Assembly (NCBI RefSeq): GCF_014651715.1
Contig: NZ_BMXK01000010.1
Location: forward strand, 102,928-166,927
Direction: 5' to 3'
Length of the DNA: 64,000 nt
DNA from: Zhihengliuella salsuginis
GTDB taxonomy: Bacteria > Actinomycetota > Actinomycetes > Actinomycetales > Micrococcaceae
The notes under the pieces were generated by a model that worked only from the letters and a program-made list of their open reading frames with translations, did not search any database and was not told the origin of the DNA. Of this stretch, positions 1 to 9,643 are shown in pieces. Both the position numbers and the translations under genes were made by a program. Each line of letters begins with the position of its first letter. Position 1 is the stretch's first letter.

Positions 1-1285
1 CGGCACCGAGGGCTGCCGGGAACCCGTATCCGAGTCCCCCGGCGCCCTGGCCGGAGTGGAATTCGCCGCGGCGGGCGTCCCAGCAGGACCATCCCCAGTA
101 GGCCGCGATGGTCATGTCCCAGAAGGTCTGGGTGCTGTCCGGGACGCCGTCGCGCAGCGCCTGCATGAAGTCGCGTTCGTGACCCAGGTCCTGCGCGTCG
201 AGCCGGGCCCGAACAGCCTCGAGCGTCGCCGCCACGTGCTCCGCAGCCGACGCACCGTGCCAGTCGGAGGCGGCGCGAGGGGCGTTTCCGGCAGCGGAGA
301 CGAGGGCTTCCATCGCCGTTTTCGCGTCGGCGTGGAGGCCGAGGCCCGGGTAGTTCGATTCGAGGACGCGGGCCTCGGCGTCGATCTGGACGACGCGTCC
401 ACGCGGCGCGAGCGTGAAGTAGTTCGACGAGATCTCCCCCAGCGAGGTTCCGACGGCGAGCAGCACGTCGGCGTCTTCCAGGAGGTCGGTGGTGTGCCGG
501 TCCTCGATCCAGGACTGGAGCGAGAGCGGGTGCTCCCACGGGAACGCGCCGTGGCCGCCGGGAGTGCAGATGACCGGGGCGTCGAGGGCTTCGGCGAGCC
601 GCAGCAGATCCGCCTCGGCCCCAGCACGGCGGACGCCGCCTCCGGCGATGATCGCCGGCCGCCCGGCGGCGGACAGCAGCCGGGACGCCTCGTCGAGCAG
701 CTCAGGGGCCGGGGCCGGCCCCTCCGCGGCCCCGGTCGCGGCGACGGACCCGGTGGCCGGAAGGTCCGTCTCGGCGAGGAGCAGATCCTGTGGAACCTCG
801 ACCCACACGGGCCCCTGCGGGGACGTCGTCGCCTCGGCCCACGCGGCGCGGATGGCCGGACCGATCGAGGACGCGGTGCGCACGGTGCGCTGTGACTTGG
901 TGACCTGCGCTGCGGCGGAGGCCTGGTCGTCGAGCTGGTGCAGCATGCCCTTCCGGACTCCGCCGAGTCCTGCCGCCGGAATCTGGCTGCTCACGACGAC
1001 GACCGGGACCGCCGTCGCGTAGGCCTCCTGCAGCCCGGCGAGCGCGGTGAGCGCCCCCGGCCCGGTCGACAGGAACAGCACCCCGACCTCGCCGGTGGCG
1101 CGGCTGAACCCGTCGGCCGCGAAAGCCGCGTTGTTCTCCACCCGCGAGGAGACGAAGTGCAACGGCGAGCGCCCGAGCGCGTCGAAGAGGCCCAGGGCGT
1201 GCTGCCCGGGGATCCCGAACACGGTGCGCGCGCCGAGTCCCGACAGTGCCTCGACGACCAGGTCGCCGCCGTTGCGCCGGCTCAT
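1..1285 (-). CDS. Thiamine-pyrophosphate-dependent enzyme, acetolactate-synthase-like (C-terminus outside window)
   Basis: About 428 residues lie in the window and the C-terminus runs off the left edge. The N-terminal TPP-binding fold is clear: a [15 protein letters not shown] stretch near residue 23, the likely cofactor-activating Glu at position 50 ([13 protein letters not shown]), and [17 protein letters not shown]. The last visible stretch, [12 protein letters not shown], normally comes just before the GDG diphosphate-binding motif, which is therefore missing only because of the edge. The start ATG overlaps the ureohydrolase stop (ATGA), so the two are translationally coupled. The family includes acetolactate synthase, glyoxylate carboligase, benzoylformate decarboxylase and the 2-ketoarginine decarboxylase AruI. 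Coupling to a ureohydrolase favours an AruI-like decarboxylase; that assignment is inference. Confidence 0.85.
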   Translation of the reverse strand, partial: MSRRNGGDLVVEALSGLGARTVFGIPGQHALGLFDALGRSPLHFVSSRVENNAAFAADGFSRATGEVGVLFLSTGPGALTALAGLQEAYATAVPVVVVSSQIPAAGLGGVRKGMLHQLDDQASAAAQVTKSQRTVRTASSIGPAIRAAWAEATTSPQGPVWVEVPQDLLLAETDLPATGSVAATGAAEGPAPAPELLDEASRLLSAAGRPAIIAGGGVRRAGAEADLLRLAEALDAPVICTPGGHGAFPWEHPLSLQSWIEDRHTTDLLEDADVLLAVGTSLGEISSNYFTLAPRGRVVQIDAEARVLESNYPGLGLHADAKTAMEALVSAAGNAPRAASDWHGASAAEHVAATLEAVRARLDAQDLGHERDFMQALRDGVPDSTQTFWDMTIAAYWGWSCWDARRGEFHSGQGAGGLGYGFPAALGA

Positions 1286-2259
1286 GCCCGGTTCGCCCGC
1301 AGGTCGGACATCAGGGTGATGAGGTCGTAGCAGACGTGGGAGGCGGCGACGCCGGTCAGCTCGGCGTGGTCGTAGGCGGGGGCGACCTCGACGACGTCGG
1401 CCCCGACGATGTCCAGCCCGCGCAGCCCGCGCAGGATCTCGAGCATCTCGCGGCTCGTCATGCCGCCGGCCTCGGGGGTGCCCGTGCCGGGAGCGTGCGC
1501 CGGGTCCAGGACGTCGATATCGACGGAGATGTACAGCGGGCGGTCGCCCACCCGTTCTCGCAGGGTCGCCACGACGTCGTCGACGCCGCGGCGGAAGATG
1601 TCGGCGCTGGTGATGATGCCGAAGCCCATGCGCTCGTCGTCGTCGAGGTCCTTCTTGCCGTAGAGCGGCCCGCGGGTGCCGACGTGGCTGATGGCTTCGG
1701 TGTCGAGGATGCCCTCCTCGACGGCGCGGCGGAAGGGCGTGCCGTGGGTGTAGTCGGCGCCGAAGTAGGTGTCCCAGGTGTCCAGGTGGGCGTCGAAGTG
1801 CAGGAGCGCGACCGGCTGGCCCGCGCGCTCTGCCGCGGCGCGGAGCAGCGGCAGGGCGATCGTGTGGTCGCCGCCGATGGTCATGAGCGATGCGCCGTCG
1901 GCGGTCAGCTCGAGGGCGTTGCGCTGGATGGTGGCGATGGCCTCGTCGATGTTGAACGGGTTGACGGCCATGTCGCCGGCGTCGGCGACCTGCACGTTCG
2001 CGAACGGGCTGACGTCCATCGCCGGGTTGTACGGGCGCAGCAGGCGGGAGGCCTCGCGGACGTGGGTGGCGCCGAAGCGCGCGCCGGGCCGGTAGGACAC
2101 ACCCGTGTCGAAGGGGACGCCGACGATCTTGATGTCGGCCGACTCGACCTGGTCCAGGCGCGGCAGCCGGGCATAGGTCGCGGCGCCGGCATAGCGCGGG
2201 ATCTGGGACGAATCGATGGGGCCGACGTTTCCGCCTTCTTCGACGCGGATCTCTTCCAA
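1282..2259 (-). CDS. Ureohydrolase (agmatinase/guanidinobutyrase family)
   Basis: A 325-residue binuclear manganese amidinohydrolase. It carries GGDHT (about residues 129-133), DAHLD (about 156-160) and [16 protein letters not shown], which supply the metal ligands of the arginase/agmatinase family. Members cleave a guanidino group to urea plus an amine. I chose the TTG start at 2259 because AGGAG lies six bases upstream. A longer reading from an ATG at 2337 would run through the operator palindromes. The gene is coupled by ATGA to the TPP enzyme and sits behind an XRE-cupin regulator. The neighbours favour 4-guanidinobutyrate or a similar guanidino acid as substrate; sequence alone cannot separate agmatinase, guanidinobutyrase and guanidinopropionase. 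Confidence 0.88.
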   Translation of the reverse strand: MEEIRVEEGGNVGPIDSSQIPRYAGAATYARLPRLDQVESADIKIVGVPFDTGVSYRPGARFGATHVREASRLLRPYNPAMDVSPFANVQVADAGDMAVNPFNIDEAIATIQRNALELTADGASLMTIGGDHTIALPLLRAAAERAGQPVALLHFDAHLDTWDTYFGADYTHGTPFRRAVEEGILDTEAISHVGTRGPLYGKKDLDDDERMGFGIITSADIFRRGVDDVVATLRERVGDRPLYISVDIDVLDPAHAPGTGTPEAGGMTSREMLEILRGLRGLDIVGADVVEVAPAYDHAELTGVAASHVCYDLITLMSDLRANRA

Positions 2260-2325
2260 GGGGTTCTCCTCACACCGGGTGCAGCTGCGCGCCGAGGCGT
2301 CGACGACCGTGTCCACGCCTCCACG

Positions 2326-2350
2326 ACTGTTGCACAACAGTCAACAGTTG
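2326..2350. promoter_or_regulatory. Double palindrome upstream of ureohydrolase
   Basis: ACTGTTG-CA-CAACAGT (2326-2341) is a perfect inverted repeat. It is followed directly by the smaller palindrome CAACAGTTG (2342-2350). They lie between the XRE-cupin gene and the ureohydrolase start, where an operator for that regulator would be expected. A TTGACT element on the minus strand (2339-2344) falls inside the repeat. Function is inferred from position. Confidence 0.55.
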
Positions 2351-2418
2351 TTTTCTCTTATGATGCTAGGTGGATCACACGCGGGCGTCAATGCCGCCCA
2401 CCCAGCAGCACCGCAGCC

Positions 2419-2994
2419 TCAGCCGCGGCCGGAGAGGACGAGCGTCCAGTGCACGACGGCGGGCTCCGCGGCCGGGTTGACCCACGTGTGCGGCTCACGG
2501 CCCGGGAATGTGATGGTGTCCCCCGCGGACAGGGCGAACTCGCCACCGGAGAGCTTCAGCACGAACTCGCCGGACTCGACATGGAGGACCTCGACATCGC
2601 AGTCCACGGAGTACATCTCCTCTTCCCCGACGCCGTGCGGCTCGATCTCGGCGCGGATCACCTGGACCCTCCGCTCGGAGCGGGCCGTCAGCAGCTGCTC
2701 GCGGATCCCCTGGCCGCCCAGTGAGACCCCGAGCCCCTCCCCGGCTCGGACCAGATGCGTCTGGGGACGCTCGAACAGCTCGCCGACCGACAGCGAGAGC
2801 ACTTCGCAGATCGTCACGAGCGAGGCCACCGACGGGGACGTCAGGTCGCGCTCCACGCGGGAGAGGAACCCCTTGGTGAGCCCGGTGGAGGCCGCGAGCT
2901 GCTCGATGGTCATGCGCCTGGTCTGGCGGGCGGACCGCAGGCGGGAGCCGATCGCCAGCGGCATGCTGCTCGGCTCGACGGGCAAAGCCTTCAT
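2419..2994 (-). CDS. XRE-family regulator with C-terminal cupin
   Basis: A 191-residue two-domain regulator. An N-terminal helix-turn-helix (about residues 12-66, with RRMTIEQLAASTGLTKGFLS) is followed by a cupin domain (about 110-185, with SGEFVLKLSGGEFALSAGDT and FPGREPHTW) that probably senses a small ligand. The architecture matches PuuR-type regulators of polyamine and amino-acid catabolism. GAGGAG lies nine bases before the ATG. It is divergent from the symporter and upstream of the ureohydrolase/TPP pair, so it probably controls all of them; the double palindrome at 2326-2350 is a candidate target. The ligand is unknown, with a guanidino acid or arginine the natural guess. Confidence 0.85.
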   Translation of the reverse strand: MKALPVEPSSMPLAIGSRLRSARQTRRMTIEQLAASTGLTKGFLSRVERDLTSPSVASLVTICEVLSLSVGELFERPQTHLVRAGEGLGVSLGGQGIREQLLTARSERRVQVIRAEIEPHGVGEEEMYSVDCDVEVLHVESGEFVLKLSGGEFALSAGDTITFPGREPHTWVNPAAEPAVVHWTLVLSGRG

Positions 2995-3093
2995 GAAACG
3001 TCACTCCTCACGATTTTCGAGCCGGCGCAGATCCGGGTGCGACGTGCGCGAACATCCGCCAGCCTCTCCGGCCAACCCTACGGGAGATTGTAT

Positions 3094-3109
3094 TGTGAGC
3101 CGCCTCACC
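3094..3109. promoter_or_regulatory. CRP/GlxR-like site upstream of symporter
   Basis: TGTGA-N6-TCACC matches the CRP/GlxR consensus TGTGA-N6-TCACA at nine of ten fixed bases. It lies about 40 bp upstream of the symporter ATG in the divergent region. No experimental support is available. A second, perfect site sits at 50959-50976. Confidence 0.4.
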
Positions 3110-3149
3110 CTACCCTTTAGGAAACATTCGTTTACCGTGAGGGATCAAC

Positions 3150-4688
3150 ATGGACATCATCAATTCGGGCATCGTCGTCCTCTATCTCGTCGCGATGCTC
3201 CTGTTCGGCTGGTGGGGCAAGTCCCGCACCCGCACCACCAGCGACTATCTGGTCGCCGGACGACGCCTGGGACCGTTCGTGTACACCGGGACCATGGCCG
3301 CCCTCGTTCTCGGCGGCGCCTCCACGGTCGGCGGCGTCGGACTGGGCTACCAGTACGGCCTCTCGGGCGCGTGGCTCGTCATCGCGATCGGTTCGGGCGT
3401 GCTCCTGTTGAGCCTGTTCTTCGCACCGCGGCTGCAGCGGCTGAAGATCTACACCGTCTCCCAGATGCTCTCGCTGCGCTACGCGTCCCGCAGGGCGACC
3501 CAGACCTCGTCGGTTGTCATGCTCGCCTACACCCTGATGCTCTGCGCGACCTCGACGAGCGCCTACGCCACGGTGTTCGTGGTCCTGTTCGGGTGGGAGA
3601 AGTGGCTCGCCATCGCCATCGGCGGCGGCGTCGTGGTGCTGTACTCGACGATCGGCGGCATGTGGTCGATCACCCTCGCGGACCAGGTCCAGTTCGTCAT
3701 CAAGACCATCGGGGTGTTCGCACTCATGTTGCCGTTCACCCTGAACGCCGCCGGCGGCATCGACGGCGTGCGCGAGCGTCTCGGCGCCGAGTTCTTCCAG
3801 TGGGACGGCATCGGGACGCAGACCATCATCACCTACTTCGTCGTCTACACGCTCGGCCTGCTGATCGGCCAGGACATCTGGCAGCGCGTCTTCACGGCCC
3901 GCACCCCGACCGTGGCCCGCTGGGGCGGCGCCACGGCAGGCGTGTACTGCATCCTCTACGGTGTCGCCGGAGCCGCCATCGGCCTGGCGGCACGCGCCGC
4001 CCTCCCCGATCTGGACACCTCCGCCGGCAACGACGTCGTCTACGCGTCGGTGGCGACCGAGGTCCTGCCGGCCGTCGTCGGCGGGATCGTCCTGGCCGCC
4101 GCCGTGGCGGCCATGATGTCGACGGCGTCCGGCGCCCTGATCGCTGCTGCCACCGTGGCCCGCAACGACGTGACGCCCATGGTGTCGGGCTGGTTCGGCC
4201 GGGGGCGGAAGGCGGAGGGAGCCGAGGTCGACGAGCACGACATCTCCGGGAACCGCTGGTGGGTCCTGGCACTCGGCATCGTGACGGTGGTCCTCGCGAT
4301 CATCGTCGACGACGTGGTCGCCGCTCTGACGATCTCCTACGACATCCTGGTCGGCGGACTGCTGGTCCCCATCATCGGCGGCCTGGTCTTCCGGCGCGGC
4401 AACGGGATCGGCGCGGCGGTCTCCATGGGCGTGGGCACGGTCGTGACGATCGCGACCATCATCGTCCTCGAGATCCGCTCCGACGAGAGGTTCGGCGGCG
4501 TCTACGCGAACGAGCCGATCTACTTCGGCCTCGCCGCGTCCGCGGTCGCCTACCTGGCCGTCAGCCTCTTGTCGCGGCCCACAGCACCCGAGGTCATGAC
4601 GGCTTGGGACGAGCGGCTCGCCGGCCGCGGCGTGCCCACGGATGCCTCCGAGGAGGAGCACCGCGGCCAGACCGAGACCGCCCGGTAG
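3150..4688 (+). CDS. Sodium:solute symporter (SSS family)
   Basis: A 512-residue polytopic membrane protein with about 13 hydrophobic segments. It has the SSS hallmark near the N-terminus: SDYLVAGRRLGPFVYTGT followed by a Gly-rich helix with GGASTVGGVG. The family couples solute uptake to the sodium gradient (proline, pantothenate, sugars, polyamines and others). GAGG precedes the ATG at good distance. It is divergent from the XRE-cupin regulator and next to the ureohydrolase/TPP pair, so it probably imports the substrate those enzymes break down. The charged tail after the last helix (about residue 480 on) is cytoplasmic. Substrate is not predictable from sequence. Confidence 0.88.
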   Translation: MDIINSGIVVLYLVAMLLFGWWGKSRTRTTSDYLVAGRRLGPFVYTGTMAALVLGGASTVGGVGLGYQYGLSGAWLVIAIGSGVLLLSLFFAPRLQRLKIYTVSQMLSLRYASRRATQTSSVVMLAYTLMLCATSTSAYATVFVVLFGWEKWLAIAIGGGVVVLYSTIGGMWSITLADQVQFVIKTIGVFALMLPFTLNAAGGIDGVRERLGAEFFQWDGIGTQTIITYFVVYTLGLLIGQDIWQRVFTARTPTVARWGGATAGVYCILYGVAGAAIGLAARAALPDLDTSAGNDVVYASVATEVLPAVVGGIVLAAAVAAMMSTASGALIAAATVARNDVTPMVSGWFGRGRKAEGAEVDEHDISGNRWWVLALGIVTVVLAIIVDDVVAALTISYDILVGGLLVPIIGGLVFRRGNGIGAAVSMGVGTVVTIATIIVLEIRSDERFGGVYANEPIYFGLAASAVAYLAVSLLSRPTAPEVMTAWDERLAGRGVPTDASEEEHRGQTETAR

Positions 4689-4701
4689 CGACCCGGGGGA
4701 A

Positions 4702-4751
4702 CGAAAAACGACGGCGGCCGCTGGGCATGAAGGTGAGCGGCCGCCGTCGTT
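4702..4751 (-). terminator. Intrinsic terminator after sucD
   Basis: Perfect 16-bp stem (4707-4722 with 4736-4751), 13-base loop, and on the minus strand a run of five T directly after the stem. It ends sucCD transcription and lies tail-to-tail with the symporter gene, so it may act in both directions. Confidence 0.85.
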
Positions 4752-4781
4752 CCCATCACCGCCGGAACGGTGTGGTCTGGT

Positions 4782-5717
4782 CTACAGCGAGGAGGCCGGC
4801 TCCTGCACCGGGTAGACCTCGCGCAGCAGGTGCGCGGTCTCGGACGGCGTCTTGCCGACCTTGACGCCGGCGGCCTCGAGGGCCTCCTTCTTGGCGTCGG
4901 CCGTTCCCGAGGAGCCGGAGACGATGGCGCCGGCGTGGCCCATGGTCTTGCCCTCCGGGGCGGTGAAGCCGGCGACGTAGCCGACGACCGGCTTCGTGAC
5001 GTTGGCCTTGATGTAGTCGGCCGCACGCTCTTCGGCGTCGCCGCCGATCTCGCCGATCATGACGATGGCGTGGGTCTCCGGGTCGGCCTCGAACGCGGCC
5101 AGGGCGTCGATGTGCGTGGTGCCGATGACCGGGTCGCCGCCGATGCCGATGGCGGTGGAGAAGCCCAGATCGCGCAGCTCGTACATCATCTGGTAGGTCA
5201 GGGTGCCCGACTTGGACACGAGGCCCACGCCGCCCTTGCCGGTGATGTTCGCCGGGGTGATGCCGACCAGCGACTCGCCCGGGGTGATGATGCCGGGGCA
5301 GTTCGGGCCGATGATGCGGGTGATCTGGTTGCCGTCGGCGTCGACCTTGGACTGGGCCAGGGCCCAGAACTCGGCCGCGTCCTGCACGGGCACGCCCTCG
5401 GTGATGACCACGACGAGGCCGATCTCCGCCTCGATGGCCTCGACGACGGCGTCCTTGGTGAACTTCGGCGGCACGAACACGATGGAGACGTCCGCGCCGG
5501 TCTTCTCGACGGCCTCGGAGACGGCGCCGAAGACGGGCAGCTCGACGTCGGCGCCGTGCTGGTCGGTGTGCGCCACCGTGGTTCCCGCCTTGCGGGCGTT
5601 CACGCCGCCGACGATGTTGGTCCCGGCGTGCAGCATGCGGGCGGTGTGCTTGGAGCCCTCGCCGCCGGTGATGCCCTGGACGATGACCTTGGAGTCCTTG
5701 TTGATGAAGATAGCCAT
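4782..5717 (-). CDS. sucD: Succinyl-CoA ligase alpha subunit
   Basis: A 311-residue alpha subunit of the TCA-cycle enzyme that converts succinyl-CoA to succinate with substrate-level phosphorylation. The start is [21 protein letters not shown], with GAGGGA before the ATG. A longer open frame continues upstream but overlaps sucC and is not real. Family motifs include the CoA-binding fold near the N-terminus, [13 protein letters not shown], and GHAGAIVSG, which holds the phosphorylated active-site His. The gene begins 17 bp after sucC and ends at a strong terminator, forming a standard sucCD operon. Confidence 0.97.
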   Translation of the reverse strand: MAIFINKDSKVIVQGITGGEGSKHTARMLHAGTNIVGGVNARKAGTTVAHTDQHGADVELPVFGAVSEAVEKTGADVSIVFVPPKFTKDAVVEAIEAEIGLVVVITEGVPVQDAAEFWALAQSKVDADGNQITRIIGPNCPGIITPGESLVGITPANITGKGGVGLVSKSGTLTYQMMYELRDLGFSTAIGIGGDPVIGTTHIDALAAFEADPETHAIVMIGEIGGDAEERAADYIKANVTKPVVGYVAGFTAPEGKTMGHAGAIVSGSSGTADAKKEALEAAGVKVGKTPSETAHLLREVYPVQEPASSL

Positions 5718-5734
5718 TTTAGTGTCCCTCGTCC

Positions 5735-6901
5735 TTAGGCGTTCGCCAGCTCGGCGGCCTTGTCGGCCCCCTCGTCCATGGTGGTGGCAAGCGTGACCAG
5801 CGGGTGGTTGGCGTCGGCCAGGATGCGGCGTCCCTCGTCGACGTTGTTGCCGTCCAGGCGGACCACGAGCGGCTTGGTGGCTGTCTCGCCCAGGATGGCG
5901 AGGGCCTTCACGATGCCGTCGGCGACGGCGTCGCACGCGGTGATGCCGCCGAAGACGTTCACGAAGACGCTCTTGACCTGCGGGTCGTTGAGGATGACGT
6001 CCAGCCCGTTGGCCATGACCTCGGCGGAGGCGCCGCCTCCGATGTCGAGGAAGTTGGCCGGCTTGACGCCGCCGTGGTTCTCGCCGGCGTAGGCGACGAC
6101 GTCCAGCGTGGACATGACGAGGCCCGCACCGTTGCCGATGATGCCGACTTCGCCGTCCAGCTTCACGTAGTTCAGGCCGGCTTCCTTGGCCTTGGCTTCG
6201 AGCGGGTCGGCCGCACCCTTGTCCTCGAGCTCCTCGTGGTCCGCGTGGCGGACCTCGGAGGCGTTCTCGTCCAGGGAGACCTTGCCGTCGAGGGCGATGA
6301 TGTCGCCGGCGCCGGTCTTGACCAGCGGGTTCACCTCGACGAGCGTGGCGTCCTCTTCGGTGAAGACGGTCCACAGGGTCTTGATGGTCTCGGCGACCGC
6401 GGTGCGCAGCTCTTCGGGGAAGTTGGCCTCGGCGACGATCTCGTCGGCCTTGGCCTGGTCGATGCCGACGATCGGGTCGACGGCGACCTTGGCGAGTGCC
6501 TCGGGGCGCTCGACGGCGAGCTGCTCGATCTCCACGCCGCCCTCGACCGAGCACATGGCCAGGTAGTTGCGGTTCGCGCGGTCGAGCAGGACCGAGAAGT
6601 AGAACTCCTCGGCGATGTCTGCACCCTGCGCGATCATGACCTTGTTGACGGTGTGGCCCTTGATGTCCATACCGAGGATGTTGCTCGCGTACTCGAAGGC
6701 CTCATCGGCGTTCTTGGCGACCTTGACGCCGCCGGCCTTGCCGCGGCCGCCGACCTTTACCTGAGCCTTGACCACAACCACGCCGCCGATCTTCTCGGCA
6801 GCGGCCTTGGCTTCTTCTGGGGTGTACGCAACGATGCCGGCAAGCACGGGGACGCCGTGCTTCTCGAACAAATCGCGCGCCTGGTATTCATACAGGTCCA
6901 C
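5735..6901 (-). CDS. sucC: Succinyl-CoA ligase beta subunit
   Basis: A 388-residue beta subunit with an N-terminal ATP-grasp domain ([19 protein letters not shown] onward, glycine-rich [10 protein letters not shown] near residue 55) and a C-terminal ligase domain containing [16 protein letters not shown]. The start is GTG at 6901 with AAGGA seven to eight bases upstream. It forms an operon with sucD, which begins 17 bp downstream. The 248-bp region to pcrA should hold the promoter; a TAGTCT element on the minus strand (7018-7023) is a weak -10 candidate. The rest of that gap shows no gene. Confidence 0.97.
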   Translation of the reverse strand: MDLYEYQARDLFEKHGVPVLAGIVAYTPEEAKAAAEKIGGVVVVKAQVKVGGRGKAGGVKVAKNADEAFEYASNILGMDIKGHTVNKVMIAQGADIAEEFYFSVLLDRANRNYLAMCSVEGGVEIEQLAVERPEALAKVAVDPIVGIDQAKADEIVAEANFPEELRTAVAETIKTLWTVFTEEDATLVEVNPLVKTGAGDIIALDGKVSLDENASEVRHADHEELEDKGAADPLEAKAKEAGLNYVKLDGEVGIIGNGAGLVMSTLDVVAYAGENHGGVKPANFLDIGGGASAEVMANGLDVILNDPQVKSVFVNVFGGITACDAVADGIVKALAILGETATKPLVVRLDGNNVDEGRRILADANHPLVTLATTMDEGADKAAELANA

Positions 6902-7149
6902 GGGCTGTGTCCTTCTACGTCGAAGTCGTGTCTGACTCGGAACGCACGGGCCTAACCCAGCCCGCCGATTCCTTTCGAAGGCCGAATGGGGCCTCCGCGG
7001 CGCTTGACGCCTCGCCTAGACTAACGCGTTCGGGCGGCATCACCCAGTTCTACAGGGCGTAGACGGTCAACTTCGCGGCCCCGATTCCGCGCGCAGCGGC
7101 ACGACGATACGGCAGGTGTGATCCGCCTCTCATGCCTGTCGTGGGCGGG

Positions 7150-9579
7150 CTACCCGTCCGTCTTGGTCAAGGGCGCGTAGCGCAGCAGCAACCGCTTCTC
7201 CTCGGCCCCGAAACCCACCTTGGCGACGGTCTTGTCGCCGCTGCCTTCGAGTGCGACGACGGTGCCGTCGCCGAACGTCGCATGCTTCACCTTGTCGCCG
7301 ACCTCGAGCGAGACGACTTCCTTCTGCTGCTGGACCCGGCCGCCGGCCCGGACCGTCGGCGCCGTCCGCAGGGTCGCCGTCTCCGGGTCGCCCGCCTGCC
7401 GGTTCGAGCGCGAGGACGCGCCCGCACCCCAGTGCGAGCCGGTGTCGTAGCGGCTGGAGCCGAATCCGGAGCCACGGGAGCCGAAGCCTCCGGAGATGGA
7501 ACCGAATCCACCGGGGGATGCCGACCCCTCGCGTTTCCAGTCCAGCAGGTTCTCGGGGATCTCCTGCAGGAACTGGCTCGCCGGGTTGTACTGGGTCTGC
7601 CCCCAGAGGCTGCGGTATTCCGAACGCGAGACGTAGAGGCGCTTCCGGGCGCGGGTCAGGCCGACGTAGGCCAGGCGGCGCTCCTCCGCGAGCTCCTGCT
7701 CGTCCATCATCGACCGCTGGTGCGGGAAGATGCCGTGCTCCATGCCGGTCAGGAAGACCACGGGGAACTCGAGGCCCTTGGCGGTGTGGAGGGTCATGAG
7801 GGTCACGACGCCCTCCTGCTCGGCCATCGCCGCGCCCTCCTCGTCGACGGGCGCGTCGGGGATCTGGTCCGCGTCGGCGACGAGAGAGACCTGCTCCAGG
7901 AAGCCCTCCAGGGAGCCCTCGGGGTTCTCCCGCTCGTAGTCGCGGACGACGGCGACGAGTTCGGCGAGGTTCTCGACCCTGGACTCGTCCTGCGGGTCGG
8001 TCGACTTCCGCAGCGTCTCGAGGTAGCCCGTCTGCTCCAGCACGGCTTCGAGCGCCTCGGCCGCGCCGGAGCCCTCCGCGACCGTTGCCAGGTCGTCGAC
8101 CAGCTTGACGAAGGAGTTGACGTTCTTGAGGCTCCGCGTCGCGATGCCGGGCGCCTCCTCGGCCTTGCGCAGGGCGTCCATGAACGTCAGCCGGTCCCGG
8201 GCGGCCAACGCGGCGACGGCGTACTCGGCGCGGTCCCCGATGCCGCGCTTGGGCTCGTTGAGGACGCGCCGCACGTTGACGTCGTCGTCCGGGTTGACCA
8301 GCGCGCGCAGGTAGGCGAGGGCGTCCTTGATCTCCTTGCGGTCGTAGAACCGGGTGCCGCCGACGACCCTGTACTTCAGGTCGACGCGCATGAGCTGCTC
8401 CTCGAGGGAGCGGGACTGCGCGTTGGTGCGGTAGAAGATCGCGACGTCGCCGGGCCGGATGCCCTCGTCGTCGTTCAGGCGCAGGATCTCGTCGGCGATC
8501 CACTTCGCCTCGGCCTGCTCGGACTCGCCGACGTAGCCGGTGATCTTCTCACCGTCGCCCTCGGCCGTCCACAGCTTCTTGGCCGGACGGTCCGGGTTCC
8601 TCTCGATCACCGCGTTCGCGGCGGTCAGGATGGTCTGGGTGGAGCGGTAGTTCTGCTCGAGCTTGATGGTCCGCGCGTCCGGGTAGTCCTTGCCGAACTC
8701 GACGATGTTGCGGATATCGGCGCCGCGGAACGCGTAGATGGACTGGTCGGAGTCGCCGACGACGGTCAGCTCGCCGCCGGGGGTCTGGCCGTCCGGGCCG
8801 GTCAGCGCCCGTACCAGCGCGTACTGGGCGTGGTTGGTGTCCTGGTACTCGTCGACGAGCACGTGGCGGAAGCGCCGCCGGTAGTTGTCGGCGATCCCGG
8901 GGAAGGCCCGGAAGATGTTGACGACCTGGCCGATCAGGTCGTCGAAGTCCATCGCGTTCGCCTGCCGCAACCGCTGCGTGTACATCCGGTAGACCTCGGC
9001 GACGGCCTTGCTGAAGGGATCCTGGGCGGCCGTCGAGACGTACTCCTCGTCGTCGATCAGCTCGTTCTTCAGCGCCGAGATCTTGTTGAGAATCGCCTTC
9101 GGAGCGAACTTCTTGGGGTCCAGTTCGAGCGACTTCGCGATCATCGTGACGAGCCGCAGGGAATCGGCGGCGTCGTAGATCGAGAAGTTCGACTTCAGCC
9201 CCACGGCGGCGGCCTCCCTCCGCAGGATCTTCACGCATGAGGAGTGGAAGGTCGAGATCCACATCTTCTCCGCGGCGGCGCCGACGAGCTCGCCGATGCG
9301 CTCGCGCATCTCGGCGGCTGCCTTGTTGGTGAAGGTGATGGCGAGGACCTCGTGCGGACGGGAGCGCCCCGTGGCGAGCAGGTAGGCGATGCGGTGCGTC
9401 AGGACGCGCGTCTTGCCCGACCCGGCACCGGCCACGATGAGCAGCGGCGTTCCGGCGTGCTTCACGGCCTCGGCCTGTTCGGGGTTGAGTCCGGTCAGCA
9501 GCTCTTCCGCCCCGGGCGTCGTCTGCGCTGGTTCCGGCTGTTCGGCTGGTGCGGCGAAGTCGTCGAAGAGAAAATCCAT
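7150..9579 (-). CDS. pcrA: ATP-dependent DNA helicase PcrA/UvrD
   Basis: An 809-residue superfamily 1A 3'-to-5' helicase. Walker A is GAGSGKT at residues 51-57. Walker B is DEYQDT at 243-248. Later motifs include GDSDQSIYAFRGAD, LEQNYRST, VTLMTLHTAKGLEFP and VGLTRARKRLYV. The C-terminal 130 residues are Gly/Ser-rich and end in a Tudor-like segment (GDKVKHATFGDGTV), as in actinobacterial PcrA, where it contacts RNA polymerase. It acts in nucleotide excision repair and in removing stalled complexes. A minus-strand -10 element TAGACT (9589-9594) lies nine bases before the ATG, implying a very short leader. It is divergent from the membrane protein gene. Confidence 0.96.
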   Translation of the reverse strand: MDFLFDDFAAPAEQPEPAQTTPGAEELLTGLNPEQAEAVKHAGTPLLIVAGAGSGKTRVLTHRIAYLLATGRSRPHEVLAITFTNKAAAEMRERIGELVGAAAEKMWISTFHSSCVKILRREAAAVGLKSNFSIYDAADSLRLVTMIAKSLELDPKKFAPKAILNKISALKNELIDDEEYVSTAAQDPFSKAVAEVYRMYTQRLRQANAMDFDDLIGQVVNIFRAFPGIADNYRRRFRHVLVDEYQDTNHAQYALVRALTGPDGQTPGGELTVVGDSDQSIYAFRGADIRNIVEFGKDYPDARTIKLEQNYRSTQTILTAANAVIERNPDRPAKKLWTAEGDGEKITGYVGESEQAEAKWIADEILRLNDDEGIRPGDVAIFYRTNAQSRSLEEQLMRVDLKYRVVGGTRFYDRKEIKDALAYLRALVNPDDDVNVRRVLNEPKRGIGDRAEYAVAALAARDRLTFMDALRKAEEAPGIATRSLKNVNSFVKLVDDLATVAEGSGAAEALEAVLEQTGYLETLRKSTDPQDESRVENLAELVAVVRDYERENPEGSLEGFLEQVSLVADADQIPDAPVDEEGAAMAEQEGVVTLMTLHTAKGLEFPVVFLTGMEHGIFPHQRSMMDEQELAEERRLAYVGLTRARKRLYVSRSEYRSLWGQTQYNPASQFLQEIPENLLDWKREGSASPGGFGSISGGFGSRGSGFGSSRYDTGSHWGAGASSRSNRQAGDPETATLRTAPTVRAGGRVQQQKEVVSLEVGDKVKHATFGDGTVVALEGSGDKTVAKVGFGAEEKRLLLRYAPLTKTDG

Positions 9580-9631
9580 GGTCCATCCAGTCTACGGGCC
9601 GGCACCCGCACATCGACCGCGGCCGGTCGCC

Positions 9632-9643
9632 CATAATGGGTGG
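9632..9643 (+). promoter_or_regulatory. -10 element of leaderless promoter
   Basis: CATAAT (9632-9637) is followed by six bases and then the ATG at 9644, placing the transcription start on or next to the start codon. A back-to-back minus-strand -10 element for pcrA lies at 9589-9594. No good -35 is visible. Confidence 0.5.

Noticed and set aside
1..2259. Clavulanate-type pair (CeaS plus proclavaminate amidinohydrolase)
   Set aside because: A TPP enzyme next to a ureohydrolase recalls that pathway, but no beta-lactam synthetase or clavaminate synthase is visible and the importer and cupin regulator fit catabolism better. The left edge limits this check.
1246..2724. Long plus-strand open frame opposite the ureohydrolase and regulator
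   Set aside because: It is antisense to well-supported genes with clear motifs. Such frames arise from third-position GC bias and show no domain.
5718..6554. N-terminal extension of sucD into sucC
   Set aside because: It overlaps sucC, is low-complexity, and the normal SucD start with a ribosome-binding site is present at 5717.
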